A DNA stretch of 64,000 bases, taken from Stomorhina lunata (taxonomy: Eukaryota; Arthropoda; Insecta; Diptera; Rhiniidae). Positions within the stretch are counted from its first letter, which is position 1, and each line of letters begins with the position of its first letter. Shown piece after piece: positions 24,946 to 33,967 of the stretch. The position numbers were made by a program, and so were the translations under genes. The stretch is taken from NCBI GenBank assembly GCA_933228675.1, contig OW121745.1:80846-144845 (forward strand). The letters run 5' to 3'. The notes under the pieces are model-generated. The model was given only the letters and a program-made list of their open reading frames with translations, made no database searches and had not been told where the DNA came from.

Positions 24946-24974
24946 TTTTTTATTTATAGAATTTTTTTTTAAAT

Positions 24975-25160
24975 TTCTTATTATACCCTTCACCACCATA
25001 GGTGGAAAGGGTATTATAAGTTTGTGCTGATGTATGTAACGCATATAAATATTTGTCTTAGACCGATCTTTTAGTATACCAATAGGCTTAGAATCACTTT
25101 CTGAGTCGATTTAGCGATGACCGTCCGTCCGTCCGTCTGGCTGGCTGGCTGGACCTATTC
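24975..25160 (-). repeat. mini-me/DINE-like repeat fragment
   Basis: TTATACCCTTCACCACCATA begins a segment that continues with GTAACGCATATAAATATTTG, TTAGTATACCAATAGGC and CTGAGTCGATTTAGCGATG. It ends in a (CCGT)n/(CTGG)n tract. This is the distal half of the repeat seen complete at 55419 and 56316, here in the opposite orientation. (GTCY)n-bearing non-coding repeats of this kind are known in flies as mini-me or DINE elements, linked to Helentrons; the assignment is by motif only. Confidence 0.8.
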
Positions 25161-25564
25161 AATTGCAGTTTTTCTTCTATCCTTTCTAGAAGTTTCTCGT
25201 TGTTGGTTTTCGTGGCTTCTTGAAGTTCCGCTTTCAAACCTGCTTGAAGTTTCTAGTTGTTGATTTTGGCAGCCTCTTGAAGTTCCGTTTTCAAACCTGC
25301 TTGTAGCTCCGTTTTCATACCAGCAATATTTTCCATCATCGTAGCGAACATTGAGCTTATGTCTAGACTGCTTGTTATGGAACGGGTACTAACCTCCATT
25401 TCTTCTTTACATTCGAATTCGTGAGTCGCAATGTCAATATCTCGATTTTGGAGCTCCTCCCTAAGCCTTCTTTGAAGTTCAGCTTTGGTGCCAGCTGTTG
25501 GCACGTTCATCTTTCCCAACTCCTTCTTAAATTGGTCCAATTTTAGATCATCTAGTTTCACCAT
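25161..25564 (-). pseudogene. gag-like N-terminal fragment with SAP-like motif (LTR retrotransposon)
   Basis: A 103-codon frame starts at 25564, 37 bases after the end of the LTR, where gag is expected. Residues 5-40 (DLKLDQFKKELGK, then PTAGTKAELQRRL) fit the SAP helix-turn-helix DNA-binding pattern, which some insect LTR retrotransposon gag proteins carry at the N terminus. The C-terminal part is repetitive (MKTELQAGLKTELQEA), and the DNA beyond the stop duplicates it again (25195-25260), so a short internal duplication has occurred. The frame ends at 25253 and the rest of gag-pol is missing, replaced by the mini-me fragment. The gag identity rests mainly on position. Confidence 0.6.
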
Positions 25565-25600
25565 GGTTGTTGATTTTGCAATTCCACTTCTGACACCAGT
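25565..25600 (-). promoter_or_regulatory. Leader with putative tRNA primer-binding site
   Basis: Immediately after the LTR end (…CGTAACA on the minus strand) comes ACTGGTGTCAGAAGTGG, the place where a primer-binding site is expected. I did not match it to a particular tRNA. The ATG of the gag-like frame follows at 25564. Confidence 0.5.
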
Positions 25601-26233
25601 TGTTACGTTTTTCTTTTAAAAACGTGGAAGGAATTCGTTTTTCAAACAACCGTAATCAAATTAAAACACTTGTAGTATGTAGTTTTACAAAGCAATACTT
25701 TTATTAACATTAGAGTTAATCACTTAAAACACACTTTCACAAATACTGTAAACAAACTTCACAAAACTGCTTTACAAATACTATTAGTCACACTATTCTC
25801 TTTATACGCGTCTTAATTAAAACTGTTCCCACAATACTCGCCCATCGGCCTTATATAGTAGAGAAGAGAATTTCTAGCAATTTCTGCAGACGTAAACAAA
25901 GAGCAGCTGTAGTTGATTACACTAACAATGTGGCTTACGAAAGTTCATGTGTGTTCCACTACATTCTTACATGATCAAGAACACACTCACAAATACGTTG
26001 TACAAACAGATTATCTGAAGTTAACAGTAACAGAGAGAGAGAGAGAGAGAGAATGTAGATAAAAGAGAAGCATGTTGCTATGCTCTTTACTGTACATAAG
26101 AGAAACATGTTGCTCTGCTTATTGACATAAACAGAATAACAACAACACCAACAGAAACATCTAGAAAGCGAGGGGAAGAATTATAAGCAGTGAACTTTGC
26201 ACAATGGGACGGATAAGTTTAAAATTCGTCACA
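25601..26233 (-). mobile_element. Solo-ended LTR (633 bp) of an LTR retrotransposon
   Basis: On the minus strand the segment begins TGTGACG and ends CGTAACA, near-perfect short inverted ends of the TG…CA type. It contains a plausible poly-A signal and transcript 3' region (AATAAAAGTATTGC near 25700), a TATA-like stretch (GCGTATAAAGAG near 25800-25812) and a (GA)n microsatellite at 26033-26053. The putative primer-binding site and gag start follow directly, so this is a 5' LTR. No second LTR is in the window; the element was truncated at about 25161. Confidence 0.7.
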
Positions 26234-27229
26234 ATATTTTTTCTTTATTTCTATTCTAATTTTTTGTTCTTTATTCTGGATTAACATATTTCTTTTGTTT
26301 TTATTTTAAGTTTTAATTTGTACAATAAAATGCCACATGCGTATACAATTTTTTTTACACGGGTTTTCGAAGTCAATATAGTTTTTTATTTCAACTTACA
26401 CGGTTTTCAGATGACATGGAACGTATCCCCCATTTTACTATAGAAAACGCCATTTTTTTACACGGTTTTTTTTTACACGGATTTCTGAGGAACGTATCTA
26501 CCGTGTAAAAAAGAGTTGGGTGTACATACAAATTTTATTTAAGACGACCGCCAAAATAGTACTAGTTATTAAATTTTTAACACAATATCTATCACTCGAT
26601 CACTCAAAGTAATAAATTCTATCCCAAATTTTAAAAATAAAAAACAAACAGTAATAGTAATAAAACAACAAAATTGCATAAAATGCAACTTGAAATAATT
26701 AAAATTTGAGAAGTTAACATTTTAGGCACTATTTTTTCATATGTTCCAAAAAATTATTTTTGTCTTTCACTCCCTCACCACAAATAATAAAAGCAATACC
26801 AATAATTTTTGATTATATCATTTTACAAAACAAAACCATTTATTTAATAATTAAATACTCTTTCTTTTTATGTTTGTCTACCACTATCTCCCCACAAATA
26901 TACTCTTTAATTTTTATCGCCCTTTCACCATAAATAGTAAAAACAAAAGAAAACATGTTTGCATACAATTTCTTCAGTTTGATTCTTGATGTTGAATTTC
27001 CCATGCATGTGAGTTTCCTTTACTGTGTTAGTAAGATTTCTAAACACTGAACCGATTATTTAAAACTGAACCGATTTTAATCAAATAAAGATTCGTCTGA
27101 TCTACGGAAAAATACCTTTTGAATGGTATAAAATTTTCCAGAATAGAGTGTATAATTTAAACGTAAAAGGGGATAATAAATGGGTGCGTGCGTATTAATA
27201 TTATAAAATAAATACATGTATCTTAGGGT
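26234..27229. other. AT-rich DNA with ACACGGTTTT motifs
   Basis: No gene is seen. ACACGG followed by T-runs recurs near 26356, 26398, 26460 and 26475, and 'GAGGAACGTATCTACCGTGT' lies near 26488, so a small decayed repeat is likely. From 27060 the text 'ACTGAACCGATT' repeats. Otherwise the stretch is featureless. Confidence 0.35.
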
Positions 27230-28113
27230 GCTACAAAAAAATGTGATAAATAAAGAACCGCTCGACCGATTTGAGCAAACCATCATCATAAATAGTCCGA
27301 ACAAAGCCTTAACATTTGGCTTGGATAGGTGAGCCCGTTCTTGAGATATAAAGTTACAACGAAAAGTGGCAATGATTTTTACATATATATAGATAAAAAA
27401 GTGGGTGTGAAAATGAATGAAATAAATTGGATTATTATGAATACGTAAAAACAATTAGCCAAATCGGTGTAGCCATTTTCCGGTTTTAGATAAATATAAA
27501 AAAGTAGAAGAAAACCTATCCAAATCGGTGTAGATACTTTCCAATTTAAGACAAATTAAAAATAGTGGTCGTAAAAGAGGGCGTGGAAAATTTCTTATTT
27601 TCTGAATACTCAAATTGAATTACTATTAACATTTGTAAGAAAAGTAAGCAAAATCGTTTAAACCATTTTCCGATTTAAAAAAAATAAAAAGTGGGCGTGG
27701 TAGTTTTTTCCTTCAATAAAAACTTAAATTGGTGTAGATACTTTCCAATTTAAGACAAATTAAAAATAGTGGTCGTAAAAGAGGGCGTGGAAAATTTCTT
27801 ATTTTCTGAATACTCAAATTGAATTACTATTAACATTTGTAAGAAAAGTAAGCAAAATCGTTTAAACCATTTTCCGATTTAAAAAAAATAAAAAGTGGGC
27901 GTGGTAGTTTTTTCCTTCAATAAAAACTTAAATTGGGCTACTGCGAATATTCAGAATAAAAATTAGCAACCGTCTTCCAAATTAAGGTACATTTTTAAAA
28001 GTGGGCATAAAATTGGGCGTGGTCAATTTCTCTTTTCCAAAGAACCATCCGTCATAACAATAATTAGGGTAAAAAAATTTTCAAAATCGGTTCAGCCATA
28101 TGCTAAAAGTTTT
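27230..28113. repeat. Interspersed AGTGGGCGTGG repeat, copy 1, with internal 204-bp duplication
   Basis: This segment (CTACAAAAAAATGTGATAAA, CCGCTCGACCGATTTG, CCGAACAAAGCCTTA, several GTGGGCGTGG boxes, TCGGTTCAGCC near the end) occurs again at 39357-40090 and 41822-42556. Here the part from 27527 to 27730 is repeated at 27731-27934 with no difference that I can see, a recent 204-bp tandem duplication absent from the other copies. No conserved reading frame runs through all three copies, so I treat it as non-coding. Its element class is unknown. Confidence 0.8.
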
Positions 28114-28393
28114 TTGAAATTGGGTAAGCTTAACCCTTTTTCATCAGGGTCAATGATCAAAATTTCGATTTTCATGGCAAAATAAATGAAAGTTATGAAT
28201 TAATTTTAATTTAGGTCATTTAAGTTCCCATGTCTAGTGAGGGTTAAAATATGTATTTTTCATAAAACAGTAAAATTATTCTTAAAACAACTATTTTTAT
28301 AATATTGATCAATATTCGCCACTTTGTTTTATTTTATAATGAAAACAGAAATTTTGACTTTTATCCCCGATGAAAAAGGTTACCCAATTTCAC
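28114..28393. mobile_element. 280-bp MITE with GTGAAATTGGGTAACC ends
   Basis: The left end TTGAAATTGGGTAA…CCTTTTTCATCAGGG is matched in inverted form by the right end (CCCCGATGAAAAAGG…TTACCCAATTTCAC). AAGTTTT flanks both sides (28107-28113 and 28394-28400), a 7-bp candidate target duplication. There is no coding potential. The size and symmetry fit a non-autonomous DNA transposon; the superfamily is not determined. Confidence 0.7.
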
Positions 28394-28945
28394 AAGTTTT
28401 AGTATACGTTCTTCATAGACTAGGCAATATTATTCAGTAAAAGTTTTATAAAACAAAACTCAAATAAAATTTACCATACATCTACTTAACTTATGTCCAA
28501 AAATTTATTTTTTTCTTTTTTAAAGTTTTTAGTCCCAAAAATCCCCAATTCATGAAAAAGCGCATTTGCTTACATTTCTTTATTCAATTAAATCGATTTT
28601 ATTAACATAAAAATAGTTTTGTATGCTTCAATCATTACAAATTTAATTAATAAATTATAAGAAATGTAGTAAATATTTCGTAAACTTCAGAATCATCAAT
28701 TCTTGAGAATTAGAGTAGTTAAACTAAACAAAAGTCTACTTTCACACCAGTCAAGTTTGGCTCATCAAGTCTTAAGCTTGTATGACAAACAAAAATGACG
28801 GAATTGAAATGATATCAAGTTTAAGAAAATTTTGAAAATTTGTATGAAATTTGAGGTAAATAAAGTGAACGTAAATGCATATTCAAAAGAAATGTAAAAG
28901 AAAAACTGATAAAGAAAATGTGATGTGTGTGAAACAGCATTAACT
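28394..28945. other. AT-rich unannotated DNA
   Basis: No gene, repeat unit or inverted structure is recognised on either strand; the stretch is A/T-rich filler between the MITE and a mini-me copy. Confidence 0.4.
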
Positions 28946-29260
28946 TTTTATACCCTTCACCACTATAGGTGGAAGGGTATATTGGGTTTATGTTGATGTT
29001 TGTAACGCATAGAAATATTGGTCTGAGACCCACCTTTTAGTATACCAATCAACTTAGAATCACTTCCTGAGTTGTTTTAACTATGTCCGTCCGGCTGGCT
29101 TTCTGGCTGGCCGGTTATCCATTTAAGCTTGTTATCATTCTACAGGTCGTAGCTTTAAAGATAATTTGATGAAATTTGGCACAGGCTCATATTTTGGTCC
29201 AAGGACGATGCTTACTTTTTGGCGAAATCGGATTGGTATTTCGGGTACCTCCCATTTACA
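28946..29260 (-). repeat. mini-me/DINE-like repeat fragment
   Basis: It carries TATACCCTTCACCACTATAG, GTAACGCATAGAAATATTGG, CACCTTTTAGTATACC, CTGAGTTGTTTTAACTATG and then a short (GTCC)/(GGCT) tract, the conserved end of the family complete at 55419. It goes on with GATGAAATTTGGCACAGG-like sequence typical of the body. It directly abuts the Helitron remnant, which fits the proposed kinship of such repeats with Helentrons. Confidence 0.75.
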
Positions 29261-29339
29261 TACACAAATTTAGTTGTATTTAAATAATATTCAGCATAAA
29301 TATTGCTTATGATAACCTTAATCAGTGTACCTAATTTTG

Positions 29340-29370
29340 TAGCTGCCCGGTACGTGCTTCGCTACGTATC
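29340..29370 (-). terminator. Helitron 3' hairpin
   Basis: On the minus strand TACGTAGCGAAGCACGTACC forms a TACGT/ACGTA stem with an AGCGAAGC loop, downstream of the helicase stop codon. Helitron-type elements end with such a short hairpin, which marks termination of rolling-circle replication. The exact 3' tip is not resolved. Confidence 0.5.
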
Positions 29371-29469
29371 AAATGAAATAATAGTAAAATTTAATTTGAT
29401 ATATTTTATTAACTGCTACCTATTTTAAAACTTAATCCAAGATATTGGGATAAACAATATTGTTTGTTT

Positions 29470-29605
29470 TTTAATGTTTAGCATGAATAAATAAGAGGTT
29501 GGGGGTATCGATTTTAGAACAGGTAACATAAAGTTGGCCGTATGAGAAACATATTTCTTTCAAATTTACACCACAAACGTTAAATGTTTGCCCTTGGGCC
29601 ATATA
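29470..29605 (-). pseudogene. Helitron PIF1-type helicase, C-terminal remnant
   Basis: Minus-strand translation from about 29605 gives AQGQTFNVCGVNL, then SYGQLYVTCSKIDTPNLLFI and a stop. AQGQT and GQLYVxCS are the last conserved helicase blocks (motif V/VI region) of the PIF1-like domain that Helitron Rep-Hel proteins carry at the C terminus. It would unwind DNA during rolling-circle transposition. Upstream, the frame is lost as it meets the ~170-bp tandem repeat and then the LINE insertion. After the stop, an in-frame NIVYPNI-like tail indicates an early stop in a longer original C terminus. Confidence 0.8.
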
Positions 29606-29660
29606 CTGAATATAGTTTTTGAATTTACTTCCCTAGAGCTTTTACTTACTATGTCGCAAC
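29606..29660. repeat. ~170-bp tandem repeat, stump left of the LINE
   Basis: ATACTGAATATAGTTTTTGA, the block CTAGAGCTTTTACTTACT and ATGTCGCAAC match the units at 37640-38570 (TTTTGAATCTACTCC, AGAGCTTTCACCCAG, TATGTCGCAACC). The LINE therefore landed inside this array, leaving one partial unit on its 3' side. Confidence 0.8.
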
Positions 29661-29887
29661 TCAGCGCCTCTAAAGCTTTGTTGAGACTACGTTGGCAACA
29701 AATTACAATGTTAAATTAATGTTAATTAATTCAAAAATTAAAAAAAAAACAATAGTAATAAAGATAACAATTTTACATTAAAAGCATTTCAATTTGGTTT
29801 AAGTAAAAATCTTTTAGTTTTTTCTTGAACAACGATATCGATGAGCAATTTTTTATAAAATGGGGCAAATTATTGTATTCCAAACTA

Positions 29888-31183
29888 TCGGGTGTTTTTA
29901 TTGAGGTATAGAACTTTAAGTTGGCATCACCTTTTTAACTGGCGGCCATTTTGTCAGCTGTCAAGTGATTAATTTTTAGTTTGGTTTGCCATTTCATCAT
30001 GAACAGGTTGACAAAAGAACAACAAATCGTGCAAATTTATTTCGAAAATAATGGTTCAGTTCGCGAAGTTTACCGCAAGCTCCGTCCATTTTATGGTCGA
30101 CATAATCGTCCATCAGAGCAATTAATTCGGTTAACCATGGATCGTTTTCGCACTACGTTTACTCTATGTGATAATACGCATCCGCAGCGACGTCGAACAG
30201 TGCGCACCGAAGAAACAATTGCCGCTGTAGAGCAAAGTGTTGAAGAGGACCCGAATGAATCGATTCGCCACCGTGCACAGCAATTGGAGCTTTGTCCATC
30301 AACTTTATGGAAGATTTTGCGCAAAGATCTTGGCTTGCGACCTTACAAGATCCAGCTTGTGCAAGAATTAAAGCCGCGAGACCATGCAATGCGTCGTGAT
30401 TTTGGTGTATGGGCCGAAAATGAGATTGATCTCGATGCTGATTTTCATCGCAAAATTTTGTTCAGTGATGAGGCTCATTTTTGGTTGAATGGCTACGTCA
30501 ACAAGTAAAATTGCCGCATTTGGAATGAAGAGAATCCACATGAGACCCTTGAGACGCCATTACATCCACAAAAACTGACTGTTTGGTATGCTCTATGGGC
30601 TGGTGGAGTCATTGGGCCATATTTCTTCCGAAATAATGCTGGAGAGTCAGTTACCATAAATGGAGACCGGTATAGAGCCATGATAACCGACTATTTTGTT
30701 CCCCAATTGGATGGCATGAATGTGGATGAGTTGTGGTTCCAACAAGACGGCGCTACATGCCACACAGCGCACCTCACAATTGATTTATTGAAGGAAACAT
30801 TCGATGAGCGAATAATTTCGCGGAATGGACCTGTCAATTGGCCACCAAGATCGTGCGATTTGACACCACTGGATTATTTTCTTTGGGGATATGTGAAGTC
30901 GCTCGTCTACGCCAACAAACCAGAAACGTAAGGGGACTTGGAAGCCAACATTCGTGGCGTTATTGCCAACATACGGCCCCATATGCTCGAAAAAGTAGTT
31001 GAAAATTGGACCTGTAGAATTGGCTTTATTCGAGCCAGCCGCGGCGGCCACATGCCCGAAATCATATTTAAACATTAATGGCATAAAATTATTCTTCCAA
31101 TAAAACCAAATTGATGGACATTAAAACGATTTTCTTGTGTTTTATTTCAATTCGAAGTTCTATACCTCTAAAAAAACACCCAT
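29888..31183 (+). mobile_element. Tc1/mariner element, rosa-like DD41D, nested in the LINE
   Basis: The terminal repeats GGGTGTTTTT…GAGGTATAGAACTT (left 29890, right inverted 31155-31181) bound a 1296-bp element. TA flanks both sides (29886-29887 and 31184-31185), the target duplication of this superfamily. The insertion interrupts LINE ORF2 near its C terminus; the LINE frame can be followed on both sides. The two repeats agree except for a few bases near the outer tip and spacer, so the insertion is not very old. Confidence 0.92.
29981..31078 (+). pseudogene. mariner-family transposase, two nonsense codons
   Basis: A single frame without frameshift encodes about 365 residues; the likely start is the ATG at 29999 (MNRLTKEQQ), with an in-frame ATG at 29981. 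An N-terminal helix-turn-helix (QIVQIYFENNGSVREVYRKL, the DUF4817 pattern) binds the terminal repeats. The DDE/D catalytic core shows FSDEAHFWLNG, WFQQDGATCHTA and DLTPLDYFLWG; I count 41 residues between the second and third Asp, the DD41D spacing typical of rosa-like mariners. Stops interrupt it after YVNK (near 30506) and after NKPET (near 30929). With only two stop codons and no indel, the copy is recently inactivated. Confidence 0.92.
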
Positions 31184-33967
31184 TACCAGTGTACTCTATT
31201 CTTTGTTTTGTGATTTCAAAACGACATCTGGGAACCCTTAAGTTTGAATTATTTCTTGTATTGTAGAGCATTTGGTTGATAGAAAAACTGATAGTGTGAT
31301 GTCCAATTTCATGTATAGTTTCGTAAATATATATCAACGACTGCAATTTGTAAATTCCATATATTGGTAAGACATTTTTAGCAAAGTCTTTATATAGCAG
31401 CAATGTAGGGTATAATGGCGGTAGATTGAATACAGCTTTAAGTGATTTATTTTGTAGAACTTGTAAACTTTTAAGATCAGAATTTCTTTTAAATCCATAT
31501 ACAAGTGTGAGATAGTTAAGATGACTCTGAATAAGAGCTTGAAAAATTAAATATTTAGTCTTTTCATCAAGCTTATGTCTAAGTTTGAATAACACGCCAA
31601 GAGCAGGGGATACTTTTGACCGAACATATTTGATATGCTTTCTCCAGGTTAAATTATTTTGCAAGATAATTCCCAAATATTTCATTTCGTCTACTTCAGT
31701 GATTTCTTTTCCATCTATAAATAATGGATTTTCTCCAGGAAATCTGCTAGGCTGAGATCTAAAACGTACAAGTTTTGTCTTATTGTGATTCAACACTAAT
31801 TTATTTATTCTCGAAAACTCTGCAATTATTGATGCATCCCTTTCTCCAAATGTTTTAAAAACTAAATTTTCTTTATAGGGATAAAGTAGACATAAGTCAT
31901 CAGCATACATTACAATTTTTCCACACAATCCTAGGTTATTAATATCATTAACGTAAATATTAAACATTAGTGGACCCAACACACTCCCCTGGGGAACTCC
32001 ATGTGTAACAGCTGCCGTTGAACTCATACTATCGTTGATTTCCACATATTGCTTGCGATTTTCCGAGTAACTTCTAAAAAAATCTTGTTCTTTTCCTCTT
32101 ACGCCATAAAAGTTTAGTTTTTCAGCCAGAATTGAATGATTTACAAGATCGAAAGCTTTAGAAAAATCATAAAAAATTGCACCAACCCCAGTAAAACCTT
32201 TATCCAAACCATCACAAATATAATTTACAACATTCACCACTGCTTTGTCTGTCCCACAACCCTTTCGAAAACCATATTGATTGGGATATATTAAATCTTC
32301 ATTATACAAAAAAGTGGATAGTTGGTTGTACAAAATCTTTTCAAATATTTACGGATAAAACTGCAACAGGTCGAAATTGATCTTGAGCATTTCCATGAAC
32401 TTCCTTCGGAATAGGAATAATCTTGTGGATTTTGAGGTTGTCGGGATAGATTGAATGTTTAATACATGAATTGAAAATGTTTGTTAATAACGGTATTATA
32501 AGTTCTTTACATTCGAATAAACACTTAGACGTTATTCCATCACTACCTGGACTTTTATTAGCATCTAAATGCGTAAACTTCATTTTCACAAATGTCATGA
32601 AAAACAAACTGATTGCGATTCTATCTCAAAGATCGAAACATATTACAATTATCCGTAGAGTTATAAATAATTGCACTATTTAAATTTTCCACAGATTTCA
32701 AGAATTTTTGATTTAAAAATTCAGCTTTGTCCTTATCATTTTCAATTATTTGATCCTCATAATTTTTCACAGTAATACCAGATCTTGAACTTCTTCCAAG
32801 CGCTTTATTTATAAATTTCCAACATTTTCTTGGATTTTCGCGGACCTTATTTAGGTTATCCTGATAATAATTTGTCATACATTTTTTGAATGCTATTTTT
32901 AAAATTTTACTAATTCTTTTAATACGGTCATTTAAATCAATTTTATTTTTTTCTTTTCTTCTTTTTTTTAAAAGTTCTTTTTTGTATTCCATAAGAGATT
33001 GTAAATTGGCATTGACCCATGGTGTTAACTCTAGTTTTAAATCCTTTCTTGTTCTAGTAACAGTTGTTGAATTCGTAACAACATTTTTTATAGATTCTAT
33101 TAAGTTGGTGATGTCAACATTGGGATTATCCATAAAATTTGTGATAGATAACGTACGACTTAGATTTTCTTTAACAAGTTCATAATTGCAATGATAACTA
33201 GTAACGTCTACGAAATCCGTTAAGTTACTTTCAGAATCAATTATTATATTTATTAAATTATGGTCCGATAATGTCCATTCAACAGAACTAATTTTAACAG
33301 CCGTTTCAATATTGCAAAACACATTATCTATTGAAGTTCCACTGCTAGGTCGAGTGAAAAGAGTATGACAGTTTCTGAAATCGTAGGATCGAAAAATATC
33401 ATTCAAATCATGTGACACATGATTATCTAAAAAATCAATATTGCTATCGCCAACAAAAATGCAAGGATTTGAAGCTAGACTTGTAAGACAATTTTCAATA
33501 TACGCCAGAAAATTTTCAATCCTACATTTTTGTGATCTATAAAAGGATATTAATTTTATAGGTTTTTTAATTGCATTTTGACACTTCACATTAAGAACAA
33601 TCGAATCAATAAAATCTTTGCTATCACAGGTTTGAACTGAAAATAATATGCCTTCACGTATGTATATTGACGTGCCTCCATAACAATCAGGTCTGCAGCA
33701 GTGAATTTCATTATACCCCGGTATTTTGTAGAGTTGTATCAATTTACTATCAAACCATGTTTCTTGTATACAAAGAATATCTGGTAGTTTTGGCAGCAAA
33801 GAAATTTTAGATTTAAATTGATTAAATTTTGTAACAGAAGAAATGCTTCTAACATTTACAGAACAAATTGAGAAATAAGATGTATTTTGAGCTTTTAAAA
33901 ATGCTATGTAAGATGAAATTGAAGAAAAATAATTGTTTAAATTCATTATGTGTGTATGTATATTAAG

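Larger units (their letters stand above)
29773..33946 (-). pseudogene. LINE ORF2: endonuclease and reverse transcriptase, frameshifted, interrupted by mariner
   Basis: The start at 33946 (MNLNNYF) lies just 21 bases from the foldback insertion. The N-terminal half is an APE-type endonuclease: SVNVRSISS, IQETWF, VGDSNIDF, SIDNVF and LSDHNLINI, which nicks target DNA. The reverse transcriptase follows: SPGSDGI, GFRKGCGT, FYDFSKAFD (motif A), HGVPQGSVLGPLMF (B), YADD (C, near 31900). Frameshifts occur near 32615 and 32345. The mariner inserted at a TA inside the C-terminal KQRIEYTG segment; beyond it, at 29886 down to 29773, the frame resumes (EYNNLPHFIKN) and stops. Outside the mariner the protein would be about 950 residues, normal for this group. 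Dead as it stands. Confidence 0.9.

Noticed and set aside
27077..27454. 125-codon minus-strand frame and its relatives at 39358 and 41728
   Set aside because: They cross the AGTGGGCGTGG interspersed repeat; the frame differs in length and continuation among the three copies.
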